Source of the DNA: Clostridium cibarium
GTDB lineage: Bacteria; Bacillota; Clostridia; Clostridiales; Clostridiaceae
Length of the DNA stretch: 64,000 bases
Assembly (NCBI RefSeq): GCF_014836335.1
Contig: NZ_JACSRA010000008.1
Location: 1 to 64,000 of the forward strand
Reading direction: 5' to 3'
The position numbers and the translations under genes were made by a program. This document shows, piece by piece, positions 1-9,418 of this stretch (within the stretch, counting starts at the first letter, position 1; the number at the start of each line of letters is the position of its first letter). A model generated the notes under the pieces. That model was not told where the DNA came from. It saw only the letters and a program-made list of their open reading frames with translations, and did no database searches.

Positions 1-37
1 TATTATTCCAAATCTACCATCAAACAATACAAAAAAA

Positions 38-77
38 GAATGTAGTAGATTTGTTTTACACAAATCTATCTACATTC
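38..77 (-). terminator. Distal terminator of the radical SAM operon
   Basis: Long hairpin with arms GAATGTAG and CTACATTC extended by AGATTTGT/ACAAATCT with one bulged base. Read on the minus strand it is followed by seven T residues. It stands after a first terminator at 116-152, so the long minus-strand operon ends in two tandem terminators. Confidence 0.75.
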
Positions 78-115
78 CCTATATAATGACTATATTTCAC
101 AAAAAATAAAAAATA

Positions 116-152
116 TTGCACTCAAAATGTTTTTTAATCATTCTGAGTGCAA
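116..152 (-). terminator. Proximal terminator of the radical SAM operon
   Basis: Fourteen-pair stem TTGCACTCAGAATG / CATTTTGAGTGCAA (one G.U pair on the minus-strand RNA) with an A-rich loop, followed on the minus strand by a T-rich run. It lies about 30 bases after the stop of the radical SAM gene. Confidence 0.8.
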
Positions 153-181
153 CCAAATTTTCATTATAAATCCATAATTTT

Positions 182-1168
182 TTATACTTTTTCTAAATCA
201 AAACATTTTCCAGCCTCATATCCCTCATTTAAGCAATATTTAAAATATGGGCTTCGTAGCAAATAACAATTTTCACAAACTCTTGGTTTTTTGCAATCAT
301 ATTTTCGATTTTTCCAAAAGCTGTGGTATTCCTTAAAAACATCTTTTTCTTTAATATCTTCTAGACTTTCTACTAACAGATTTCCAAAATTATTCCCATC
401 TCGTGTATGTAAACCACATGGTGCAAAATTGCCCTCATGACTAATGAAAAATAAATTTGTTCCACAATACTTATGAAGTGTAGCATATGGATAATTTGCA
501 AAATCGCTTAAATTAATATGAATATTTTCCTGAATCAATGAGTTTTCTAGTTTATTCCTAATAATTATCCAATTCTTTTTTTTAATACTTCCTTCACATA
601 CAAGTGGTGCAAAAGTGATTTTATTTACATCTTTGTCAATATAAAAATATTTTACATATTCTTTCAAAGAATCAATTGTATCATTTTCAAATACAATTTT
701 ATGTGTAACAATAAAAATCGAATTATTTCTTTCATTTCGAACTTTTATTAAATAATCTAAGTTCTGTTCAACTTTCTTAAAGTCGCTGTATTTTCTGATG
801 CCATTATAAATTTGTTCTCTATGATCATCAATAGATAGTGCAAACCATGTAACTCCATTTGCTATAAGTGAGTCAATACGTTCTGGAGTAAGCATTATTC
901 CATTTGTTACTATTGCAACTTGTTCAGTATATTTTCTTGCAACATCTACTAGCCCTTCCAAATATGGATTTAACGTTGGTTCACAATCTCCTTGAAATAC
1001 TACATTGCTTATATAACCATTCAATTTACTTAGCATAATATCTAATTGATCAGGCATCAAATACTGAACTTTTTCATTTCCTGCCTCTACAGTACATCTT
1101 GCTTCACACATAACACACTTTAGATTACATATATTAGTGGGTTCTACTAATACCGTTGAATTAAACAT
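182..1168 (-). CDS. Radical SAM/SPASM domain protein
   Basis: 328-residue protein that opens with the radical SAM cluster motif CNLKCVMC (C14, C18, C21), followed by a TIM-barrel-sized core and a C-terminal cysteine-rich SPASM-like region (about residues 235-315, with CGT, PCG, CENC and a last Cys) that should hold auxiliary iron-sulfur clusters. Such enzymes make radical modifications to peptides or small molecules; the substrate here cannot be read from the sequence. A GAGGAGG ribosome site lies 10 bases before the ATG. It is the last gene of a minus-strand series that includes an SDR epimerase, a sugar kinase, a GH13-like protein and an exporter, so modification of a sugar-derived product is possible (inference). 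No small Cys-rich precursor peptide gene was seen beside it, which argues against a simple RiPP role. Confidence 0.85.
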   Translation of the reverse strand: MFNSTVLVEPTNICNLKCVMCEARCTVEAGNEKVQYLMPDQLDIMLSKLNGYISNVVFQGDCEPTLNPYLEGLVDVARKYTEQVAIVTNGIMLTPERIDSLIANGVTWFALSIDDHREQIYNGIRKYSDFKKVEQNLDYLIKVRNERNNSIFIVTHKIVFENDTIDSLKEYVKYFYIDKDVNKITFAPLVCEGSIKKKNWIIIRNKLENSLIQENIHINLSDFANYPYATLHKYCGTNLFFISHEGNFAPCGLHTRDGNNFGNLLVESLEDIKEKDVFKEYHSFWKNRKYDCKKPRVCENCYLLRSPYFKYCLNEGYEAGKCFDLEKV

Positions 1169-1191
1169 ATCTCTTTTGCCTCCTCACATGT

Positions 1192-2151
1192 TTATTTTTT
1201 TTCTAATATCTTTTCATATAAATCATCTTCATTATAATTCGTTATAATATTTTCATAATTACTTTCAATAGCCTTTTTTATTCCATCATAAAAACTAGTT
1301 TTATATTCATAACCTGGCATATCTACTTTCAACTTATTCACAGCCTGAATCCAATCATATCGTGTATAAGTATCTAAAAAGTTTAACCGTTCTTTATCAT
1401 TCTCTACAACTTTATCTGCATCAAGGTATATAATTTTGCTTTTGCTGTTAAGCAAGCTGCATTCTGTTCTATAAATTTCATTCCATGTCAAACGTTCTTC
1501 ACCAGCTATATTATATATTTCTCCATAACATGAAGCATTTTCACAACCCTCTGCAAAAGCTAACCCTACATTATCTGAATGACACAATTGAAAATATCTT
1601 TTGCCATCTTCAGTCAATATAACGTCCTGTCCTCTTATCATTCTCCCAAAAACATAGAAACCATCCATTGTTAAATTATTTACCGTAAAATTATCATCAA
1701 AAACATGGCTTGGCCTAAAAATAGTTATATGGAAATATCCGCTCTTATTTGATTCAAGAAACACCTTTTCAGCTGCCAGCTTATTTTTCCCATATTCAGT
1801 ATATGGATTAGTCTCTCTATCTTCTGTAATTTCCATTTTCCCTAATATAGGCGTATAAACACAGGAAGTTGAGCAAAAAATATATTGATTAACTTTTCCT
1901 TTAAATGCTTCTACAGCCATATTTGCTGCTTTGCTATCAAAACATAACATATCAATAATAACATCTGGTTTTATCTGTAAAACCTTTTTTAGATCTTCTG
2001 AATTGTAACGATTCCCTACTATTGTTTGAACTGGATACTTAGTAGATTTCATTCCTCTATTGAAATGAATTATCTCATAACCTTTTTCTAGGCACGCTTT
2101 TGTAATTCCAGTGGATAATACTCCAGTCCCCCCCAGTATAACTACCCTCAT
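1192..2151 (-). CDS. NAD-dependent epimerase/dehydratase (extended SDR family)
   Basis: About 319 residues. The N-terminus has the Rossmann dinucleotide motif GGTGVLSTG, and the SDR catalytic pair appears as YTEYGKNK (YxxxK) with an upstream Ser-rich strand (FCSTSCVY). Extended SDRs of this type act on nucleotide sugars or related substrates. The start is the ATG at 2151, seven bases after GAGGAGG; a TTG one codon upstream is less likely. It sits 23 bases before the radical SAM gene and 17 bases after the solute-binding-like gene, so these are probably co-transcribed. The exact substrate is unknown; a UDP-sugar epimerase or dehydratase and an isoflavone-reductase-like role both fit. Confidence 0.85.
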   Translation of the reverse strand: MRVVILGGTGVLSTGITKACLEKGYEIIHFNRGMKSTKYPVQTIVGNRYNSEDLKKVLQIKPDVIIDMLCFDSKAANMAVEAFKGKVNQYIFCSTSCVYTPILGKMEITEDRETNPYTEYGKNKLAAEKVFLESNKSGYFHITIFRPSHVFDDNFTVNNLTMDGFYVFGRMIRGQDVILTEDGKRYFQLCHSDNVGLAFAEGCENASCYGEIYNIAGEERLTWNEIYRTECSLLNSKSKIIYLDADKVVENDKERLNFLDTYTRYDWIQAVNKLKVDMPGYEYKTSFYDGIKKAIESNYENIITNYNEDDLYEKILEKK

Positions 2152-2168
2152 CAATATACCTCCTCTCT

Positions 2169-3299
2169 CTATTTAACTATTTTATAATAACTATCTACAT
2201 CTTCTAGCTGTTTTAATACTGATTGCGCTAAATTCTCAGTTGTATCACTAATTAATACATTAGGCTCAAGTAAGTCTGCCAAAACATGATACATATTTGT
2301 TACCTCTTTGAGAGGTGGCATAATAAATGATTTTTTATAAATTTCATAACTCTTAACTGTTAATTCATCAAATTCACCTTCATTGAAATCAAAATTCTTG
2401 GAAGCTGGCATACGATATAGTTCTTTAATAATCATTGTTTGAATTTCGTAAGATAAAACTTTTGTACAAAAAGTTTCTACTTTTTTATATAATTCTGGTT
2501 CTAATTCTTTCGATAAGAACAGATAACTTGCATTAGCAGTTGTGCGACATTCTCTCTCAAGACAAGGAATTTCACATACCCCTAATTTATGTTCTAATGC
2601 TTCATCAAATTCACGAATATTCCAATCTCCACCTATGCAAAAAGCTGCTTTACCATTCATAAAGCATGGCATACTTTGCTCTTGCTCCCACTTTATAGGT
2701 AAAATTTTCTTATCGTAAATTAATTTTTTTAAATATTCAATAGTTTTGCATAAACTATCAAATGGTATTGGATCTTTTGCATCTGTGGACCATAAATCTG
2801 CTCCGAAACCATATAATATTGGCAAAATGAAATAACAAGCTCCTGTAGGAAAAACAAAACCATAATCAAGATTGTATTTACTTTTCACTTTTTGTGACAT
2901 CTCAATTAATCCATTAAAAGTTTTTGGTTCTTCAGTAACATAATTTTTATTATAAAATAAAAGTTGATGATTCCCGCCAGCTAACGGTATACCAGTCCGT
3001 TTCCCATTAATAATTGACCCATCAGCCAATTCAACTCTAACATTGTTATAAATACTTTTTAATACTGTGTCATCAATGTTCATAAACTCTTTGCCTGTCC
3101 ACTTATTGAAATAATCATTTGCACCTATTGTTGCCATTTTCTTTCTTAAATCTTTCTGTTTCCATGCATTAGGAAAATCATCTAAATACAATGATTTCAT
3201 AACATCACTATAGTTAAAATGCATGAACTCATTAACTTTCCACTTTTCTGGCAAACGCTCCAATGTAGAATTCAGTAAATAAACTTCTATTTTATCCAT
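2169..3299 (-). CDS. Solute-binding-protein-like (family 1, MalE fold) without signal peptide
   Basis: About 376 residues resembling the C-terminal two thirds and hinge of ABC sugar-binding proteins: a GNHQLLFYNK-like early lobe, an FMNGKAAFCIGGDWN segment matching the FxxGkaAM.xxG.w motif of family 1 binding proteins, and a final helical region. The start is the ATG at 3299, ten bases after GGGGGG. It begins MDKIEVYLLN and has no hydrophobic signal sequence and no lipobox, so it should stay in the cytosol. No importer permease pair (MalF/MalG type) lies nearby; the neighbours are a PfkB kinase and an SDR epimerase. It may bind a cytosolic oligosaccharide as a sensor or carrier, or be an enzyme built on this fold (inference). 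Confidence 0.7.
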   Translation of the reverse strand: MDKIEVYLLNSTLERLPEKWKVNEFMHFNYSDVMKSLYLDDFPNAWKQKDLRKKMATIGANDYFNKWTGKEFMNIDDTVLKSIYNNVRVELADGSIINGKRTGIPLAGGNHQLLFYNKNYVTEEPKTFNGLIEMSQKVKSKYNLDYGFVFPTGACYFILPILYGFGADLWSTDAKDPIPFDSLCKTIEYLKKLIYDKKILPIKWEQEQSMPCFMNGKAAFCIGGDWNIREFDEALEHKLGVCEIPCLERECRTTANASYLFLSKELEPELYKKVETFCTKVLSYEIQTMIIKELYRMPASKNFDFNEGEFDELTVKSYEIYKKSFIMPPLKEVTNMYHVLADLLEPNVLISDTTENLAQSVLKQLEDVDSYYKIVK

Positions 3300-3402
3300 A
3301 ATATTCAATCCCCCCATACTTATTAATCAACTTTATTTTTTATCATCACCTTCTAATGAAGTTGCTTATTATATTTATTACACATCTAAAAATCTTTTTA
3401 TC

Positions 3403-4302
3403 TTACTGGCCAATTAAATTTATTAATTCCTTTTCACTTAAAAAACCACTTGCTGCTCCTTTTTCTCCTATTTTATAAGAAGCGAAATATATTGCCTTTT
3501 TTAAGGAATCATATGGATCTTTATCTTTACAATAAAAATATATAAATGAAGAAAATAATGCATCTCCTGCACCTATTGTACTCACAATTTTTCTTGTATT
3601 TACAGCTGGCATGTAGGTGACTTTAGCGTCTGCCTTAACATATAACAATGTTCCTTGACTTCCCATGCCAATTACAATAATTTCATTTTCATATTTCTCT
3701 GCAATTTCTTTAATAAATTCTTCCTCTTTTCCAAGTATATTTTCATTACTTAAAAATAAAATATCTGCATAAGCCATATAATCTTTATTGTACTCATCTT
3801 CAATATTACTAATCACATGAACGTCAGATGCAATTAACTTTCCTAACCTCTTCGCTTTTTCTAATAGATCTCTTGAAAAGTTAATATTGCATGCCACTAC
3901 TAAATCTACTTCATCCAACATGTTCTCTTCATCATTAAAAGGATAAGATTTATCTTGTATATCTTTTAAATCCAAATAAATTTTTCTTGTACCAGCATCA
4001 TCATAAAGCACTACTGATTGTGGAATTTGTGATAATGTAGCCTTTACAAAACTACTACCAATACCTTCTTTTTTTAGTTCACCCTTTATTACCCCTTCAT
4101 ACATATCTCTACCTATCAAAGAAAGCAATTGCGTTTCAGCTCCAAGAGTTTTTAATGCTTTTGCCACATTATATCCAACCCCCGATACTGTACTTTCTAA
4201 TCCAAAAAACTTATAATCAATTGGAGTATACTCTATTGGAAATTGATTAATTCCAATAGTCGTTTCAATGTTAATTAATCCTGCAACTAATATATTTTTC
4301 AT
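3403..4302 (-). CDS. PfkB-family carbohydrate kinase
   Basis: 299 residues of the ribokinase/PfkB family. The signature near the C-terminus is intact: STIGAGDALFSS with the catalytic base Asp247 in the GAGD anion-hole motif. The N-terminal GGVG-type segment appears as VSGVGYNVAKAL (about residues 39-50). It should phosphorylate a sugar or nucleoside with ATP; the exact substrate is not predictable. The 5' leader holds an 8-bp perfect inverted repeat between an upstream GGAGG and the start, which may control translation. It lies between the GH13-like gene and the binding-protein-like gene in the same strand series and fits an intracellular sugar pathway. Confidence 0.85.
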   Translation of the reverse strand: MKNILVAGLINIETTIGINQFPIEYTPIDYKFFGLESTVSGVGYNVAKALKTLGAETQLLSLIGRDMYEGVIKGELKKEGIGSSFVKATLSQIPQSVVLYDDAGTRKIYLDLKDIQDKSYPFNDEENMLDEVDLVVACNINFSRDLLEKAKRLGKLIASDVHVISNIEDEYNKDYMAYADILFLSNENILGKEEEFIKEIAEKYENEIIVIGMGSQGTLLYVKADAKVTYMPAVNTRKIVSTIGAGDALFSSFIYFYCKDKDPYDSLKKAIYFASYKIGEKGAASGFLSEKELINLIGQ

Positions 4303-4312
4303 CCTATCTTTC

Positions 4313-4331
4313 TACGATAACCTTTATCGTA
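4313..4331 (-). promoter_or_regulatory. Inverted repeat in the leader of the PfkB kinase gene
   Basis: Perfect 8-bp arms TACGATAA and TTATCGTA separated by CCT, ending 10 bases before the kinase ATG; a GGAGG stands just upstream of it at 4334-4338. It could be an operator for an internal promoter or an RNA hairpin that sets ribosome access. Which of these is correct cannot be decided from sequence. Confidence 0.45.
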
Positions 4332-4386
4332 ATCCTCCTTAATAAATATTTGATAATAATGCACTAATTCAATCTCTTTTTCTTTT

Positions 4387-6588
4387 CTATATATTTAAAG
4401 CTTCTAATAATACAAACCCATATGTTTTCATCTCTACTACTAATCTATTATTTCTGACATAAAGCGAAAAAAGTTTATCACAATTTATAGTTTTCACTCT
4501 ATTAAATTTCAGCTCCTCTACTGATGTACAAACTTTACAATCAAAATTATAATTTCTTTTTATATTTTCATGATCCATTTTCAACACATCTTCCATACCA
4601 CCACCTTTTGGAAAATCAAATTCAAATTCTATCCTATCTTTTTCTCCTTTATCTTTTTGTTTCCTTATTAAATCCGAATCACAAGGTATCCCATCTTGTA
4701 ATACAACTGGAATCACTGCTATAAACCTTTTTCTTTTCTTTTTATTATAAATTTGCCAACCAACATGCTTATTAGAAATATAATATTCTGTCATAGAACT
4801 TTCTTTTAACACTTCTTTTAGATCTGCATAAATATCTTCTATATCATGATAAGCATTATAAACAACTTTATTACTCCCCCATACCAAACTTTCTGCTTTA
4901 TTATTGGCACTATGTATGCCATATGATAAATCTTGATTTCCAATAACCTCATATTTGGGCCTTCTATATAATCCAACATTCCCAAACCGACTAATAAATA
5001 ACCTTGCAATTATACCTATTTTTCCTTCTCTATGCGCAATCTCTTTCCCTAAAAATAGTGGATGAGCCATATCATGTGTATCAATAGCAAAAGTTGCTCT
5101 GCATATGTCTCCTTGAATCTTCTCTTGCTTAATTAAATTTTCAAATATTTCATTTAAGTGCCAACGGTCAATGCTAAGTCCTACTTCACTACCTGTAATT
5201 AAATTGAAACCTACAGTTTCAAATATTTTAGCATCATATCCTAGATGATCTGCTTGTAACCCCAGCCCTGGATATTCTTTTCTCAAATTAGTAATAACTT
5301 CTTTTATTTCAGCAGGAGTAAACATCTCACTTAGCGGGATTTCCTCTCCTTTTACTTTGATAATATTATCAAAAATGTGATCGATATAATCCATTCTAAT
5401 GAAGTCAAAATTATATCTTTCTACTACTTCTGTCAGGTATTGGTTGAAAAATAATATTACTTCTTCGTTTCTTTGTACTTCATCCTTTTTCGTGTCACCA
5501 CTAATTTGCGCAGGCAATTGATTCCCATACATTCCTTTATGAATATATAAGCTCGAATGTAACCAAATAGCATGTTGTCCTTGGTCATCTCCATTAATAT
5601 CAAGATAACTCCAAATAGGCATATGTATATTTTCTGCATATTTCTTAAAATCAGGTACACCAACCCCATTCCAAGTATGTGGTGGTACAGTAAAATAGCC
5701 TTCATTTTGGAGTTCTTTATTAATTTTTTGTGTAGCTTCTTTACATAATTCCAAGTTGCTATCTACTTCATCTAATCTTTTAACACTATATTTATCTTTA
5801 ATTTCATTTACAATTTTCGAAATATCTTCTTTAAATACTTTCTGACATTTATCTTCATATTGTGAATCTATGGTCATATTATCATACAAATCATTTTTAC
5901 TCTTATTAAGCCGTACCCATCTAAATAACTCTGGTCTATCTAGACGTAACTTTGAATTCCAACTTGTATGAGGAGTAACATCAAAACCAACTGATTTATT
6001 TAATATATGGATACAATCTATTAAAAATTTCATTTGTTCAATTGGCTCTACATTTTCTCTTAAATAATATAAATTTACTATTTCTTCATTTATACGATAA
6101 AATGAATCCTGACAATAAACAATCCCATGGCTACATTCAAAAAATGGTGCTAAATGTATTCCATTTACACGTAATGAAGGTATTACCTTTACTGCATCAA
6201 TAATATTTCCTGTTTCTGCAACATCTTTTCCAAGAGCTCTAATATTTACAAAACAAAAATCAGATTCCATCATCCATTTTATGTTTTTTCTCATTTTAGC
6301 TATATGAAATAATTCTCTATTTTCTAACTTCAGCTTATTGTACATAGAAACATAAAACAGAATTATAACAATATCCGGCAAGTCTAACATTTCAGTTAAG
6401 ATCTTGCTACGAATACAATCTCTGCTTTGATATTCCTGCACAAATGCCTCAACTATTTTGAGATAATCATCCATTGATCTCTCTGTACATTCAGTTTTTT
6501 TTGCTGCAGCATAAACAACTTTTCTCCAATATATAGGCAACTTACTTATGGAATAATTCCTATCTAATAGATCATCTATAATAATCAT
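4387..6588 (-). CDS. Divergent alpha-amylase superfamily (GH13-like) protein
   Basis: 733 residues. GH13-like conserved regions can be traced: region I as GFDVTPHTSW (D203, H207), region II as FDFIRMDYIDH (R398, nucleophile D400, H404) and region IV as IDTHD (H505, D506). Region III, where the family has a catalytic Glu, reads GLGLQADHLG, with Asp447 rather than Glu in the nearest position. It has no signal peptide, so it is cytosolic. The N-terminal 100 residues are helical and unlike known amylase domains; a C-terminal beta-rich part follows the barrel. The start codon overlaps the stop of the ABC ATPase gene (ATGA) and has GGAGGG upstream, implying translational coupling. The likely role is a transglycosylase or phosphorylase-like activity on an intracellular saccharide; loss of normal hydrolysis is possible. 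Confidence 0.7.
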   Translation of the reverse strand: MIIIDDLLDRNYSISKLPIYWRKVVYAAAKKTECTERSMDDYLKIVEAFVQEYQSRDCIRSKILTEMLDLPDIVIILFYVSMYNKLKLENRELFHIAKMRKNIKWMMESDFCFVNIRALGKDVAETGNIIDAVKVIPSLRVNGIHLAPFFECSHGIVYCQDSFYRINEEIVNLYYLRENVEPIEQMKFLIDCIHILNKSVGFDVTPHTSWNSKLRLDRPELFRWVRLNKSKNDLYDNMTIDSQYEDKCQKVFKEDISKIVNEIKDKYSVKRLDEVDSNLELCKEATQKINKELQNEGYFTVPPHTWNGVGVPDFKKYAENIHMPIWSYLDINGDDQGQHAIWLHSSLYIHKGMYGNQLPAQISGDTKKDEVQRNEEVILFFNQYLTEVVERYNFDFIRMDYIDHIFDNIIKVKGEEIPLSEMFTPAEIKEVITNLRKEYPGLGLQADHLGYDAKIFETVGFNLITGSEVGLSIDRWHLNEIFENLIKQEKIQGDICRATFAIDTHDMAHPLFLGKEIAHREGKIGIIARLFISRFGNVGLYRRPKYEVIGNQDLSYGIHSANNKAESLVWGSNKVVYNAYHDIEDIYADLKEVLKESSMTEYYISNKHVGWQIYNKKKRKRFIAVIPVVLQDGIPCDSDLIRKQKDKGEKDRIEFEFDFPKGGGMEDVLKMDHENIKRNYNFDCKVCTSVEELKFNRVKTINCDKLFSLYVRNNRLVVEMKTYGFVLLEALNI

Positions 6589-7592
6589 ATTTTCCCTCCA
6601 TCACGATTTCCGTAAATCATTTTCACGATTTCCTCTAGCTGAGGCTCCATAACTGTAAAATCTTTTACAGTGTTATGAGAACCTACATGGTGAATTAAAT
6701 CTAATAAGTTAACATGATCTTTATCAAAACTGATCTTTACTTTACCATTGTCATCTTTTGATATAGTTATATATTTCTTGTCCATATCCAATTCAAATTC
6801 GGTATCGTTACCAACAGTGCCATCTAAATCAACATATACAGTTCTAGTTTTTCCATACTTCTTCTTTAATTCATCAATGTTTCCATCAAATATTTTTTTC
6901 CCTTTATCAATGACAATAATTTTATTACAAATTTTTTCGATATCATCTAAATCGTGAGTAGTTAACAAAACAGTTGTATTAGTTTCCCTATTAATCTGCT
7001 TTATTGCTTGTCTAATTTTTTCTTTCACAAAAATATCAAGACCAATAGTAGGTTCATCTAAAAATAATACTTCTGGATTGTGTAATATAGCTGCAGCGAG
7101 ATCAGCTCTCATTTTTTGTCCTAAACTTAAATTTCTTACAGGTGTTAAATAAAATTCATTAAGATCTAGTACTTCCTTTAAATATTCTAGTCTCTTCCAA
7201 AACTCTTTTTCAGGCGTTTCATAAATCTTTTTTAACACTGAAAAAGACTCCGAAACCGGGAGATCCCACCATAGTTGCGACCTATTTCCAAATACAACCC
7301 CAATATTTTTCGTATATGTTTTTCTTTCATTATATGGAATTATTCCATTTACCTTACATTCACCTGATGTAGGAACTAGAAGTCCAGATAACATTTTAAT
7401 CGTTGTAGATTTTCCTGCTCCATTTAAGCCAATATATCCAAGAATTTCTCCTTTCTCTACATAAAAACTAAGATTATCAACAGCCTTTTTTATTGTATAT
7501 TCTCTTGAAAAAAATGACTTAAATGTACCACCTAATCCTTCATATTTCTTATTTATCTTAAATTCTTTTGATAAATTATTTACTTCTATCAT
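6585..7592 (-). CDS. ABC exporter ATP-binding protein (ABC-2 type, COG4586-like)
   Basis: 335 residues with Walker A GLNGAGKSTT, signature LSLGQKMRADLAAA, Walker B VLFLDEPTIGLD and an H-loop TTHDLDD. The length and the C-terminal extension of about 90 residues match the ATPases that pair with two ABC-2 membrane proteins encoded directly upstream here. GGGGGG precedes the ATG by five bases. It overlaps the next gene by four bases. The system is expected to be an exporter; the cargo is unknown, though the downstream sugar enzymes suggest a carbohydrate or glycosylated product. Confidence 0.9.
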   Translation of the reverse strand: MIEVNNLSKEFKINKKYEGLGGTFKSFFSREYTIKKAVDNLSFYVEKGEILGYIGLNGAGKSTTIKMLSGLLVPTSGECKVNGIIPYNERKTYTKNIGVVFGNRSQLWWDLPVSESFSVLKKIYETPEKEFWKRLEYLKEVLDLNEFYLTPVRNLSLGQKMRADLAAAILHNPEVLFLDEPTIGLDIFVKEKIRQAIKQINRETNTTVLLTTHDLDDIEKICNKIIVIDKGKKIFDGNIDELKKKYGKTRTVYVDLDGTVGNDTEFELDMDKKYITISKDDNGKVKISFDKDHVNLLDLIHHVGSHNTVKDFTVMEPQLEEIVKMIYGNRDGGKI

Positions 7593-7621
7593 AATATCCC
7601 CCCTTTATACATCAATTTTAA

Positions 7622-8449
7622 TTAAGTCCCTGTAGGCTCAAAATGCTTCAACCCTATATACCAAACCTTGATAGATACGAATAATAGAACAATTGCCATA
7701 AAGACAGAATATAAAACAATATGATTTACATTCATCCAACTTACCCCAAATAAACATCTAATATTCTCAATTTTTTTTAGACAGTATATACTAGGAAAGT
7801 ATGCTGCAATTGGAAAGGGTAAAACAAATAATAATATATTTTTTATTAATTTATTTTTATACAACTCAATAGGATACTTTGCTGTATTCCCGATTTCAAC
7901 CCCTGCAGTCATAAACTCCCCACAACAAGTTGTCCAAAATGCAGGAGTAGAACACAATAGTTTAATACTAAAGTATACTGCCAATCCGCAAAGCACCAAC
8001 AGGAATAACACCAAGAACTCTAACACTCCAATTGATATCATAAGCTTTCTCAAAGAATATATGATTATTAGTATTCCGATTACTGATTCACTTAAGCCAC
8101 TAACTTCAATACGTTCCATTACTATGTAAAAAATTGGATTTATCGGACGAAGTAGAATAGTCATGAACCGACCATCCCTAATCTTATTCCATGCAAAACT
8201 CCAAATATTATCATTATAAAAATGATCTATTCCTCTAACTAATGTATAAAATCCATACATTAAAAATATTTCGTAAATAGAAAATCCAACCAATGAATCT
8301 AACTGTGTAAAAACCATAACTGTTAGTAAAAAAGTATTTATTTGACCAAGTATTACTGATAGAAGTCCAATTATGAAATCAGTTTTGTACTCCATAATGG
8401 TTTTCAATTGTAATATAAGGAATTGGAGATATAACTTTATATATTTCAT
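7622..8449 (-). CDS. ABC-2 family permease (COG3694-like)
   Basis: 275 residues with about six hydrophobic membrane segments and the family-typical early segment YKTDFIIGLLS and ILLRPINPIFY motif. It pairs with the permease encoded just upstream and the ATPase just downstream to form a two-permease ABC-2 exporter. A GGGGGTT ribosome site overlaps the stop of the upstream permease gene, so the two are translated together. Confidence 0.85.
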   Translation of the reverse strand: MKYIKLYLQFLILQLKTIMEYKTDFIIGLLSVILGQINTFLLTVMVFTQLDSLVGFSIYEIFLMYGFYTLVRGIDHFYNDNIWSFAWNKIRDGRFMTILLRPINPIFYIVMERIEVSGLSESVIGILIIIYSLRKLMISIGVLEFLVLFLLVLCGLAVYFSIKLLCSTPAFWTTCCGEFMTAGVEIGNTAKYPIELYKNKLIKNILLFVLPFPIAAYFPSIYCLKKIENIRCLFGVSWMNVNHIVLYSVFMAIVLLFVSIKVWYIGLKHFEPTGT

Positions 8450-8456
8450 TCTTTTA

Positions 8457-9335
8457 TTAACCCCCTAGTATAGTTATTTTCTTCTGAGCAGCCTTCCACA
8501 TAATATTCACAATAATACTAAGTATAAATATCCAAAATACTTGTAACATAATATGAAAAAAAATACTTTTTGGTCCTGAAATAATACCCGAAAGAATTGA
8601 CATTGGCGTATAATACATACTTTGAAAAGGCAAACAATAAGCCATTATTCCTAGCACTTGAAAAAAACTTATAAAACCTTTTGTATGTAAAAAAGTCAAT
8701 GTAGAATTTAATATACTTGAACCTTTTCCAAGCTCTATATAAAAATTTATAGCAACTAACTGTCCTGAAAACAATCCTGTTAATGCATTTGTTAAAAATT
8801 GAATTCCCCAATAATTTGTTGTCCAAAAAGTTAGCATTCCCATAATGTATGAAAATAGAAACACAATAAAAAAGGCTAATATCATTGACATCAAAAACAA
8901 ACATATTCTCTCAAAGTTAAAATTAATATTTCCAGCTAATAAAATAGCAATAATAAATAAGGGTATAAGCCCTATAACTTCTCCAATCTTTGAACCAATA
9001 TGCCGAAATAATACCATGATTTTATAATTAATTGGTTTTAATAAATTCATTGATATATTTCCTGATTTAATATCTTCTGCAATATTCATATTTTCCATGC
9101 AAGAGGTTAAATTATAGAATACAACACCAAAAGTTATATATAATAAATAACTTTCTTTATCAATTCCCATAAATTCTCCATTTACTTCTTTATAAATTGA
9201 TTGCCAAAGAAAATACTGTATTAACATATTGAATAATGTTGACATCGACCACATTAATGCTTTGAAACGATATGCATATTTCTCTTTTATTGCATTGGTT
9301 GTGAATGCACTATATTTAGATACAGTGTTTAACAT
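8457..9335 (-). CDS. ABC-2 family permease (COG4587-like)
   Basis: About 292 residues with roughly six membrane segments and the shared NLLKPINYK motif that mirrors LLRPINP of its partner permease. The start is the ATG at 9335 after GGAGGG; a TTG five codons upstream lies inside the ribosome site and is rejected. It is the first transporter gene after the TrmB-like regulator, from which it is separated by an 83-base gap containing a direct repeat. Confidence 0.85.
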   Translation of the reverse strand: MLNTVSKYSAFTTNAIKEKYAYRFKALMWSMSTLFNMLIQYFLWQSIYKEVNGEFMGIDKESYLLYITFGVVFYNLTSCMENMNIAEDIKSGNISMNLLKPINYKIMVLFRHIGSKIGEVIGLIPLFIIAILLAGNINFNFERICLFLMSMILAFFIVFLFSYIMGMLTFWTTNYWGIQFLTNALTGLFSGQLVAINFYIELGKGSSILNSTLTFLHTKGFISFFQVLGIMAYCLPFQSMYYTPMSILSGIISGPKSIFFHIMLQVFWIFILSIIVNIMWKAAQKKITILGG

Positions 9336-9370
9336 TATATTACCCTCCAATTTATCAATTCATTTTTCTA

Positions 9371-9395
9371 TCGAGTTCTAATTGTCGAGTTTTAA
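9371..9395. repeat. Direct repeat between regulator and exporter genes
   Basis: Two copies of TCGAGTTxTAA (9371-9381 and 9385-9395, 14 bases apart) lie in the short gap between the regulator stop and the first permease start. The spacing is not a whole number of DNA turns. It may be a second operator for the TrmB-like protein or chance; there is no clear promoter at this site. Confidence 0.3.
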
Positions 9396-9418
9396 CTTTA
9401 TTCTAATAACTTTCAAAC

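Noticed and set aside
182..1168. Radical SAM gene at the left end as a second RiPP maturase
   Set aside because: I found no short Cys-rich or repeat-bearing peptide gene next to it; its neighbours are sugar enzymes and an exporter.
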